64,000 nt of DNA from an uncultured Flavobacteriales bacterium. GTDB lineage: Bacteria > Bacteroidota > Bacteroidia > Flavobacteriales_D > Parvicellaceae. Shown one piece after another: positions 51,599 through 58,877 of the stretch (its first letter is position 1; each line of letters opens with the position of its first letter). A program made the translations under genes and the position numbers. The DNA lies in assembly GCA_938075455.1 (NCBI GenBank), contig CALJHN010000013.1, positions 17,134 through 81,133 of the forward strand, in the 5' to 3' direction. The notes under the pieces are model-generated. The model was not told where the DNA came from and did not search any database. It saw only the letters and a program-made list of their open reading frames with translations.

Positions 51599-52330
51599 AT
51601 GAAAAAAATTATACTTACTATGTCTATTGCCTTTGTAATAACTCAGATAATAAAGGCACAAGTAATATCAGCTGTTCCCTGCGATATATTAGGTATGTCT
51701 GTAAATGTGGGTTCTTACACCAACTCTATCAGTATATATCATTCGGGACAATATATGACCCATCCTCGTGAAAATAATATCTTTTATTGGGAATATACAG
51801 ACCAGCAAGGAAACCTACTTCATCAAGATACGATAGTTAATGATGCATTTTGCAATTTTAGTCATAATTGGTCACTTACAGACACCATAAATGTTACTGT
51901 GCATTTAGTAAATGATTCGGCTAATTTGGATGGCTGGTATACTAATCAAGGTTTGCCACTTAATGGTAATTCCATAAATTGTTTATTTGAAGATCAATTG
52001 TTTTGGAGCACAGGAACCAGTACTCCATGGGGGAGTTGGACATTTATTCATGGTAATCCTGGTATTGATGTTACCAACATCAATGAATTGCAAATAGATG
52101 AATCTAAATTAAAGGTCTACCCTTCTCCTAGTTTCAATTATCTAAAGTTAGATGGACTAAAAGAAGATTATTGTTTACAAATTTTTAATATTCAAGGGCA
52201 ATTATTTCATGAAATGAAAAATATAAATGGAAACCAAAAAATAGATGTTTCTTTTCTACCATCAGGTTTATATTTTATTAATGTTAATAACAATAAAGTA
52301 AATCAAACTATAAGGTTTATAAAGCAATAA
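51599..52330 (+). CDS. T9SS-secreted protein of unknown function
   Basis: A 243-residue protein with signal peptide (ending IIKAQ, residue 21). The body (about 22-165) is Trp- and Tyr-rich with no known domain (for example FYWEYTDQQGNLLHQD). The tail from about residue 170, KLKVYPSPSFNYLKLDG to TIRFIKQ, is a T9SS sorting domain with the Y-P-S-P variant of the YPNP start. The upstream region has a C9 tract and a 16-base inverted repeat. The Kazal lipoprotein gene follows 25 bases downstream. Confidence 0.8.
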   Translation: MKKIILTMSIAFVITQIIKAQVISAVPCDILGMSVNVGSYTNSISIYHSGQYMTHPRENNIFYWEYTDQQGNLLHQDTIVNDAFCNFSHNWSLTDTINVTVHLVNDSANLDGWYTNQGLPLNGNSINCLFEDQLFWSTGTSTPWGSWTFIHGNPGIDVTNINELQIDESKLKVYPSPSFNYLKLDGLKEDYCLQIFNIQGQLFHEMKNINGNQKIDVSFLPSGLYFINVNNNKVNQTIRFIKQ

Positions 52331-52355
52331 GTTTATCTCCTAGTTATAAAAACTA

Positions 52356-52613
52356 ATGAATAAAATTGAATCTGTTATAATTGCCTCAACAATCTTAATA
52401 ATGATGTTTTCATGTAACAAGACTACGTGTGACTCAACAACTATAATTAATAATGGAAATTGTATAGATTCTACTCTTATAATTGATAGTGTTTATTGTA
52501 TTGAACTATATGATCCTGTTTGTGGTTGTAATGGTATTACCTACTCTAATTCTTGCTATGCAACCAGTTTTGAAGGCGTAACATCTTATGTTGCGGGTGA
52601 ATGCTGTGATTAA
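52356..52613 (+). CDS. Kazal-type protease-inhibitor lipoprotein
   Basis: An 85-residue lipoprotein (Cys20 after MMFS). Residues about 49-84 match the Kazal fold: CIELYDPVCGCNGITYSNSC followed by a Tyr-Ala-Thr block and VAGEC. The Cys spacing fits a shortened, non-classical Kazal domain with two extra Cys at the end. It would sit on a membrane facing the periplasm or outside and inhibit serine proteases, either own secreted ones or those of other organisms. A secreted trypsin-like protease is encoded at 58878-61874, though a link is only a guess. Confidence 0.82.
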   Translation: MNKIESVIIASTILIMMFSCNKTTCDSTTIINNGNCIDSTLIIDSVYCIELYDPVCGCNGITYSNSCYATSFEGVTSYVAGECCD

Positions 52614-52709
52614 AAATTACTTCAAAAGTGAGTTTTCATAGTTCTCATATTTTTTAGCCACATATTTTAAAATTAAATCAATAACTTTATTATTGACAAT
52701 TTAAATCAT

Positions 52710-53480
52710 ATGAAAACTAAATCGGAGATTGTAGATAATTGGCTGGAAAGATACACAGGTTTAAAAATCGAGGAATTTGGAGAGTATATATTATTAACAA
52801 ATTTTGATCAATATCTCCACATTTTCGCTGATATATGTGCATGCAGTATTAAAGGAGAAAATAAAAATATGAGTACTGCATCATCCAAGAATATTACAAT
52901 GATAAACTTTGGTATGGGAAGTCCAAATGCAGCAACCATTATGGATTTACTTTCTGCAATTAAGCCTAAAGCTGTTCTTTTTTTAGGTAAATGTGGTGGA
53001 CTGAAAAAAAGAATCAATATTGGTGATTTTGTCTTACCTATTGGAGCAATAAGAGGAGATGGGACTTCTAATGATTATTTTCCTCCTGAAGTTCCAGCAA
53101 TGCCCTCATTTTCACTTCAAAAAGCTATATCCACTACTATAAGAGAATTTAAAACAGATTATTGGACAGGTACAGTATATACAACCAACAGAAGAGTTTG
53201 GGAACATGATTCTGTATTTAAAGAGTATTTAAAAAAAACTAGGGCTTACGCTATTGATATGGAAACTGCTACGCTTTTCACTGTTGGGTTTCATAATAAA
53301 ATTCCTACTGGAGCTTTATTATTGAATTCAGACTCTCCAATGACTCCTGAGGGCGTAAAGACTCTTAAAAAAGATGAAATTAATTCTAGAAAATTTGATA
53401 AAAAACACATTGAAATTGGTATTTCATCCTTAAAAAAATTATTGGATAATGCAGAAACTGTGAGACATTTAAAGTTCTAG
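52710..53480 (+). CDS. amn: AMP nucleosidase, short Bacteroidota type
   Basis: A 256-residue enzyme of the nucleoside phosphorylase fold. NFGMGSPNAATIMDLLSAIKP (split: NFGMGSPNAATI), FLGKCGGLKKRINIGDFVLP, GDGTSNDYFPPEVPAMPS and the active-site Glu block AIDMETATLFTVG are conserved. It lacks the extra N-terminal domain of the E. coli enzyme, as usual in this phylum. It hydrolyses AMP to adenine and ribose 5-phosphate. It lies 23 bases before the large sensor gene. Confidence 0.9.
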   Translation: MKTKSEIVDNWLERYTGLKIEEFGEYILLTNFDQYLHIFADICACSIKGENKNMSTASSKNITMINFGMGSPNAATIMDLLSAIKPKAVLFLGKCGGLKKRINIGDFVLPIGAIRGDGTSNDYFPPEVPAMPSFSLQKAISTTIREFKTDYWTGTVYTTNRRVWEHDSVFKEYLKKTRAYAIDMETATLFTVGFHNKIPTGALLLNSDSPMTPEGVKTLKKDEINSRKFDKKHIEIGISSLKKLLDNAETVRHLKF

Positions 53481-53503
53481 TAATAAATTCAAATTGCAAA
53501 AAA

Positions 53504-56500
53504 ATGATTAAAAAAATATTTTTCCTAAGTTACATTGTATTGGTATCAAATTTAATTTACACACAAAATGAGCTTCCAGTAAATTCAACTGATAAAACAA
53601 GTGTAAATAAATGGGTTATTGCAAAAGTTAATGACTCTATTGATACTAAAAAAATAATTAAATCTGAAGATTATTTTGGTTCCATAGATAAAACTCAAAT
53701 AAAGAGCCTCAACCTTTCAAAATTCAACAATGTAACATTTTCTTTATATCAGATATTTGAAGAAATAAATTTCAATAACACATTTATTATAGCAAGTAAT
53801 ATTGAATCTAAAACTGAATTTAAATATAGTTTTATCTACAGTAATGTGGATATGGCTTCAGAAATCTACATAAACGGTGAAAAAGCTAAACTTCCTTTTG
53901 GAACATACAATTTAAATTTCGAGCATCTTTTAAAGAAGGGTAAAAACAGTATAATAATAATTGGAAAACCTAATGGAAACTACAAATCAAGATTTAATTT
54001 GAAAATTAATGATAAAAACCTTTCTAAGATTAAAATTAAAATTTTGAAAAAAAACTTAGAGCCTTATAAAAATGGATTTTTTGGATTAAAAAATGAAAAA
54101 GTGTTTAGGTTTTTTAATTTAGATAAAAATGGAGAATACACTATTTCAGTTAACCCAGGAAATTATTTAATTGGAAGTAACTACTCAGAATTTTATAAAT
54201 GGTCTAGTGAATTCAATATTTCAGAAAATCAGGTAAAAGAAATAAAGTTAATTTTAAATCAACGTTCGAGAATCAGTGGGAATATATCAACTTATGATGG
54301 TAAAAATCCTCATCCGGGTATTAACGTCAGCTTAGTTAATGCCAATTCAAATGAAATTTTCGGTATTTCCGTTTCAGACAATTCTGGCAATTACAGCTTT
54401 GATCCACCTAACGGAGATTGGTATGTAAAAATTTCAAGTAAGCATAGTGATGATATTTATTTTAGCGATAATGGGAAAAAAACCATATTTAAAATTAATA
54501 ATAATACAAAATCTATTAAAAATATAAATTTTGAAATACCAACTCAAATTAATACTTCATGGGGAAAAGTTACTATGTTTAATGGAATGCTAAGTAATAG
54601 CATAATAAAGTCAATTATTTCTAAAAAAGACATTTTATATTTTGCAACATTTAATGGTCTTTCTGTATATGATGGATTGAATGTTAAGAACTATAATTAC
54701 GTTAATGGGTTACCAAACGATCCAATAAGAGAAATTTTTGAAGATAGAAATGGTTTCATCTGGTTAGGCTATGCCACTAGAGGGTTGATAAAATGGAAAG
54801 ATGGTGAAATAATCAATCATTTTACTATTAAAGATGGCCTACCGTCAAATATTATTGGAGCCATAAATGAAGACAACGAAGGAAATATTTTAATTGGCAC
54901 AAGTAAGGGTTTAGCAGTTTTAGAAAATAAAAAATTTACTAACTATAATTTCACATCGGGAATTGGTGATGGAAATATACAGTGCATTACAGTAATTGGA
55001 AATAATATATGGATTGGTACAGGAAATGGGCTCTCAATTTTTAGTAAAGGAATTATAAAACCCATTAATATTGAAACATTTACTAATCTAACTTGGGGAG
55101 GTTATTTTATAAATGTCATAAAAAAAGATAATGACAATAATATTTGGCTTGGGACCGCTTCTGGTTTAATTAAATACGATGGAGTAAAATTTAAATTTTA
55201 CAGTATTTTTGATGGATTACCTAGTAATAGTATCATAGATATTCACGTAGATCAAAATAGTCTTCTAATTGGAACTCAATCAGGCCTTTGTAGATTTAAA
55301 GACAATCAATTCAATACTATTATAAGCCTTGAAAAGGAGGGTCTAAAAGGAATTAGAATATCTTCCATTGACAAAACTAAAGATGGAATGTATTTTATTT
55401 CAACAAATATGAATGGTGTATTTTTCTATGACCCAAACTCAATAAATACAATTACTTCAAATGAAGGATTTAAAGTTTCTGAAACTGTTAATGATATTAA
55501 AGTAGGTAAAGATGGTGTTATCTGGGCTGGTGCATTAAATGGACTATATAAAATTGAAAATGGTATTATAACTAATTATTATAATAAATCAAATAGTAAT
55601 ATGCCTAGGAACTTGGTTCTAGACATTGAAATTGATAGTGATGGTTCTATGTGGTTAGTTCAAAAAAATCATATTACACGATTTTATGAAAATAGTTTTG
55701 AAAATATGACTAAAAAAATTGGGGTCTCAAATACACAAGTTATAGATTTAGAGTTTGATAATGATGGGACAATGTGGATAGCAACTACAAGTGGTCTTGG
55801 AAAATTTAAAAATGACTCGTTAACTATATATAAAGAGTCGGATGGCTTAGTTAGACCACTTTTTTCATCTGTTTCTGTTTCTCAACCTTGTGCAGTAACT
55901 ATTGGTAGAAATAATGAAGTAATTTACAGCACCTACGGATCAGGGTTTTCAATATTTAATGGAACAAAATTTAAAAATTTTTCTACTAAAAATGGTTTAG
56001 CAAATGATAAAGTAGAAGAAATTGCGGTAGACTCAAAAAATAACTATTGGATAGCATTAGATGGTTCGGGAGTTCAAATGTATAATGGAATTGAGTTCAA
56101 AAATTACACAATGGAAAATGGATTAAGCTCAGATGAGTCCTACACTATTTTCGTTGATGACTTTGACAAAGTTTTTGTAGGCTCTTGGCATGGAGGAGTC
56201 AATTATTTTAATGGAGAAATATGGAATAGTTTAGATTCAAGAGATGGACTTTTAAATAATACTGTTAAATCTTTATATGGTATAAATGGTAATAAATATT
56301 GGTTTGGGAGTTATGGTGGAATCACATCGTACGAACCCAAAATACAAACTCCTTATATAAAAATTAGTTCTATAGAAACTCCAAACGGTTTCTACAATAG
56401 CTTAAATGATATGGAAAATAATAAGCAAAAATTTGTCTCTGATACTAGATCAAAATTTACACTTAACTCTACAAGTTTCAATACAAAAAAAGAAAAACAA

Positions 56501-57583
56501 AAATATTTAGTTAAAATAACACGTAAAAGTAAAACAGAATCACTAATAATATCTTCAAATGAATACGTATTCCAACCAAATAAAACTGGAAAATATACTT
56601 TGGAATTTCAGTCTGTAGATAGAGACATGAATTACTCAACACCACTTAAGATTAATATTTCTGTAGTTGGCCCTTGGTACAAAAATATGGCAACAGCAAT
56701 TCCATTTTGGGGATTCCTCGTCCTTTTAATTTCAATTTCTGGATATTCATCAAATAAATACTTAAGTCAAAGAAGATATACAGCCAAACTAAAAGAAGAG
56801 TCTAGGATCAGACTTGAAGAGAAAAATAAAGAAATTGTAGACTCAATAAACTATGCCAAACGTATCCAAGACGCTATGATGACATCTGAAGGATACAGAA
56901 AATCAGTTATTCCTAAAAGTTTTACATTTTTTAAACCAAAAGATGTTGTTTCAGGAGACTTTTACTGGGTTTTTAAAGATAAACAAGAAAATATATTTTT
57001 CACTGTAGCAGATTGTACTGGCCATGGCGTTCCTGGTGCTTTTATGAGCATGATAGGCACTTCTCTACTAAATGAAATCGTTGTGGAGAAAGGTATTAGT
57101 GACACGAATAAAATTTTAGATGAGATGAGAACTCAAATTATTAAATCTTTGAATCAAGATTCAGAAGACGACCAAAAAGATGGAATGGATATTTCTATTT
57201 GCAGGCTCAACATGAAAAAGAAAACTCTTGAGTTTTCAGGAGCTCACAATCCGTTGTTAATAGTTAGTGGTAATGAAATAAGTACTTATAAGGGTGATTC
57301 TCAGGCAGTTGGTCTGGAGACTTTAGAAATGAAACCTTTTACTAAGCATTCTATAAAACTTAAAAAAGACGATATGATCTATATTTACTCGGATGGATAT
57401 CAGGACCAGTTCGGAGGGGATAATGGTAAAAAATATATGACTGCTAATTTTAAAAAATTGCTTCTAAAAATAAGCAAAGAAGACGAAAAAAAGCAAAATA
57501 AATTATTAGAAATTGAGTTGGCAAATTGGATGCAAAAAGAAGAACAAATCGATGATATTTGTGTAATGGGGGTAAGAGTATAA
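53504..57583 (+). CDS. Membrane sensor: beta-propeller (Reg_prop) fused to SpoIIE-type phosphatase
   Basis: A 1359-residue protein. Signal peptide (about 1-20), a jelly-roll-like part (about 50-165), a carboxypeptidase-regulatory-like domain (about 250-345, RISGNISTYDGKNPHPGINV), two-component-type propeller repeats (about 360-960; recurring GLPSN, IWIGT and DGLxN units), a membrane helix (about 1062-1084), a coiled coil (ESRIRLEEKNKEI) and a SpoIIE/PP2C phosphatase (about 1118-1359) with VVSGDFYWV, VADCTGHGVPGAFMSMIG and IDDICVMGVRV. It probably senses an extracellular signal and dephosphorylates an anti-sigma-antagonist-like protein. No histidine kinase part is present. Confidence 0.9.
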   Translation: MIKKIFFLSYIVLVSNLIYTQNELPVNSTDKTSVNKWVIAKVNDSIDTKKIIKSEDYFGSIDKTQIKSLNLSKFNNVTFSLYQIFEEINFNNTFIIASNIESKTEFKYSFIYSNVDMASEIYINGEKAKLPFGTYNLNFEHLLKKGKNSIIIIGKPNGNYKSRFNLKINDKNLSKIKIKILKKNLEPYKNGFFGLKNEKVFRFFNLDKNGEYTISVNPGNYLIGSNYSEFYKWSSEFNISENQVKEIKLILNQRSRISGNISTYDGKNPHPGINVSLVNANSNEIFGISVSDNSGNYSFDPPNGDWYVKISSKHSDDIYFSDNGKKTIFKINNNTKSIKNINFEIPTQINTSWGKVTMFNGMLSNSIIKSIISKKDILYFATFNGLSVYDGLNVKNYNYVNGLPNDPIREIFEDRNGFIWLGYATRGLIKWKDGEIINHFTIKDGLPSNIIGAINEDNEGNILIGTSKGLAVLENKKFTNYNFTSGIGDGNIQCITVIGNNIWIGTGNGLSIFSKGIIKPINIETFTNLTWGGYFINVIKKDNDNNIWLGTASGLIKYDGVKFKFYSIFDGLPSNSIIDIHVDQNSLLIGTQSGLCRFKDNQFNTIISLEKEGLKGIRISSIDKTKDGMYFISTNMNGVFFYDPNSINTITSNEGFKVSETVNDIKVGKDGVIWAGALNGLYKIENGIITNYYNKSNSNMPRNLVLDIEIDSDGSMWLVQKNHITRFYENSFENMTKKIGVSNTQVIDLEFDNDGTMWIATTSGLGKFKNDSLTIYKESDGLVRPLFSSVSVSQPCAVTIGRNNEVIYSTYGSGFSIFNGTKFKNFSTKNGLANDKVEEIAVDSKNNYWIALDGSGVQMYNGIEFKNYTMENGLSSDESYTIFVDDFDKVFVGSWHGGVNYFNGEIWNSLDSRDGLLNNTVKSLYGINGNKYWFGSYGGITSYEPKIQTPYIKISSIETPNGFYNSLNDMENNKQKFVSDTRSKFTLNSTSFNTKKEKQKYLVKITRKSKTESLIISSNEYVFQPNKTGKYTLEFQSVDRDMNYSTPLKINISVVGPWYKNMATAIPFWGFLVLLISISGYSSNKYLSQRRYTAKLKEESRIRLEEKNKEIVDSINYAKRIQDAMMTSEGYRKSVIPKSFTFFKPKDVVSGDFYWVFKDKQENIFFTVADCTGHGVPGAFMSMIGTSLLNEIVVEKGISDTNKILDEMRTQIIKSLNQDSEDDQKDGMDISICRLNMKKKTLEFSGAHNPLLIVSGNEISTYKGDSQAVGLETLEMKPFTKHSIKLKKDDMIYIYSDGYQDQFGGDNGKKYMTANFKKLLLKISKEDEKKQNKLLEIELANWMQKEEQIDDICVMGVRV

Positions 57584-57641
57584 TTTTAGTAATAATCTAA
57601 TTTGAATTATTTAGACTACATAATTATTAAGATAATAACCT

Positions 57642-57649
57642 TATATTTG
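57642..57649 (+). promoter_or_regulatory. Promoter -7 box (TATATTTG) of the cold-shock gene
   Basis: Exact TAnnTTTG match ending 20 bases before the ATG at 57670. Confidence 0.5.
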
Positions 57650-57669
57650 GGTAAAATTTTTTAAATTAA

Positions 57670-58113
57670 ATGGGCAAATCACAAGAAACTTTTAGTAAAA
57701 AAGAAAAAGAAAAAAAACGTTTAAAAAAGCGACAAGAAAAATTAGCTAAAAGAGAAGAAAGAAAAGCTAATCCAAAAAAGACATTTGAAGAGTCAATTGC
57801 TTACATTGATGAAAACGGTAATTTTACGGATACCCCACCAGACAAATCAAAAAGAACCATTATAAAAGCAGAAGATATTGAAATTGGAGTACCTACAAGA
57901 GAAAATGAAAATGACGATCCTATTAAGTCAGGAAAACTTGAATTCTATAACGATGAAAAAGGATATGGATTTATTAAAGAAAATATAACCAACGACAAAT
58001 ACTTTGTTCATGTTAGTAGTCTAAATGGTGATATTGGAGAAAATGACAAAGTTTCTTTTGAATTAGAAAGAGGTCCAAAAGGATTAAATGCTGTTAGAGT
58101 AAATAAGATCTAG
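57670..58113 (+). CDS. Cold-shock-domain protein with basic N-terminal extension
   Basis: A 147-residue protein. Residues 1-45 are rich in Lys, Glu and Arg (KEKEKKRLKKRQEKLAKREE) and probably helical. The cold-shock domain covers about 85-147, with SGKLEFYNDEKGYGFIKE (RNP1 GYGFIK) and YFVHVSSL (RNP2). It binds single-stranded RNA or DNA and may act as an RNA chaperone. The basic extension is typical of a Bacteroidota subgroup and may bind the ribosome or RNA. Confidence 0.92.
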   Translation: MGKSQETFSKKEKEKKRLKKRQEKLAKREERKANPKKTFEESIAYIDENGNFTDTPPDKSKRTIIKAEDIEIGVPTRENENDDPIKSGKLEFYNDEKGYGFIKENITNDKYFVHVSSLNGDIGENDKVSFELERGPKGLNAVRVNKI

Positions 58114-58221
58114 AGTTTATAAATTTAAATTATACAAACAACTTTCTGTAAATTTTAAATTTATTCTATTATACCCATAAAATGGTCTCAATTAATCTAA
58201 AAAAATAATTAAAATTTAAAA

Positions 58222-58773
58222 ATGAAGCTTTGCAATAAAATACTTTCTCTAACAATTCTACTGATAACTACCATTTTCTCAAATGCTCAAGAATTAATTA
58301 TTGGAGAAGAAAGAATTGAACCGGGAATCGTAGTCATTTTTGAAGGAGCTATTAAAGATATGATTATGCCATCTTCCACCAACTTAAATGAAAATTTAAC
58401 AGATGTTCATATTGAAGCTAGAGTTAATTGGGATGTAGATAATATTCCTAATGGAACACCCAAAGGTGGATTTGTTCCTTATTTACATATAAATGCTTTA
58501 ATTACTAATCAAAAAACTGGATTAAAAACATTTATAGACTTGATTCCTCATATCAACCTTTCTGACAATTTTCATTACGCTAGAAATATTTCATTACCTG
58601 GGAAAATAGAGGATTTATATTCTGTAAAATATACTATATCTCCACCTTCCAAATACGATGTTTCTTTACATATGGATTGGAAAAAAGAAATTGGCAATAG
58701 TTTTTTTGAAACTGTTACATATAATTACAAGAATATAAAGTTCGAAGAAATTGCTAAGGCATCTAGGCGATAG
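58222..58773 (+). CDS. P19/Tp34-like periplasmic metal-binding protein
   Basis: A 183-residue protein with a signal peptide (ending FSNAQ, residue 23). The blocks DVHIEARVNWD (His63), KGGFVPYLHINALI, NFHYARNISLPG (His118) and YTISPPSKYDVSLHMDW (His150) match the iron/copper-binding P19/Tp34 family. Its Met metal ligand lies in an M-P-M-type block; here that place reads LIPH, so the Met appears replaced, perhaps by His110. It would bind Fe2+ or Cu in the periplasm. No FtrA-type partner permease is next to it. Confidence 0.7.
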   Translation: MKLCNKILSLTILLITTIFSNAQELIIGEERIEPGIVVIFEGAIKDMIMPSSTNLNENLTDVHIEARVNWDVDNIPNGTPKGGFVPYLHINALITNQKTGLKTFIDLIPHINLSDNFHYARNISLPGKIEDLYSVKYTISPPSKYDVSLHMDWKKEIGNSFFETVTYNYKNIKFEEIAKASRR

Positions 58774-58877
58774 ATCAATTATTTAAGGATAAGAATTTTT
58801 AATTATTTAAATGATATTAAATATTCAGGACTTTATTATCTAAATTATTTTTTTAGCTTTGAGAGATTAAAGTTGTT

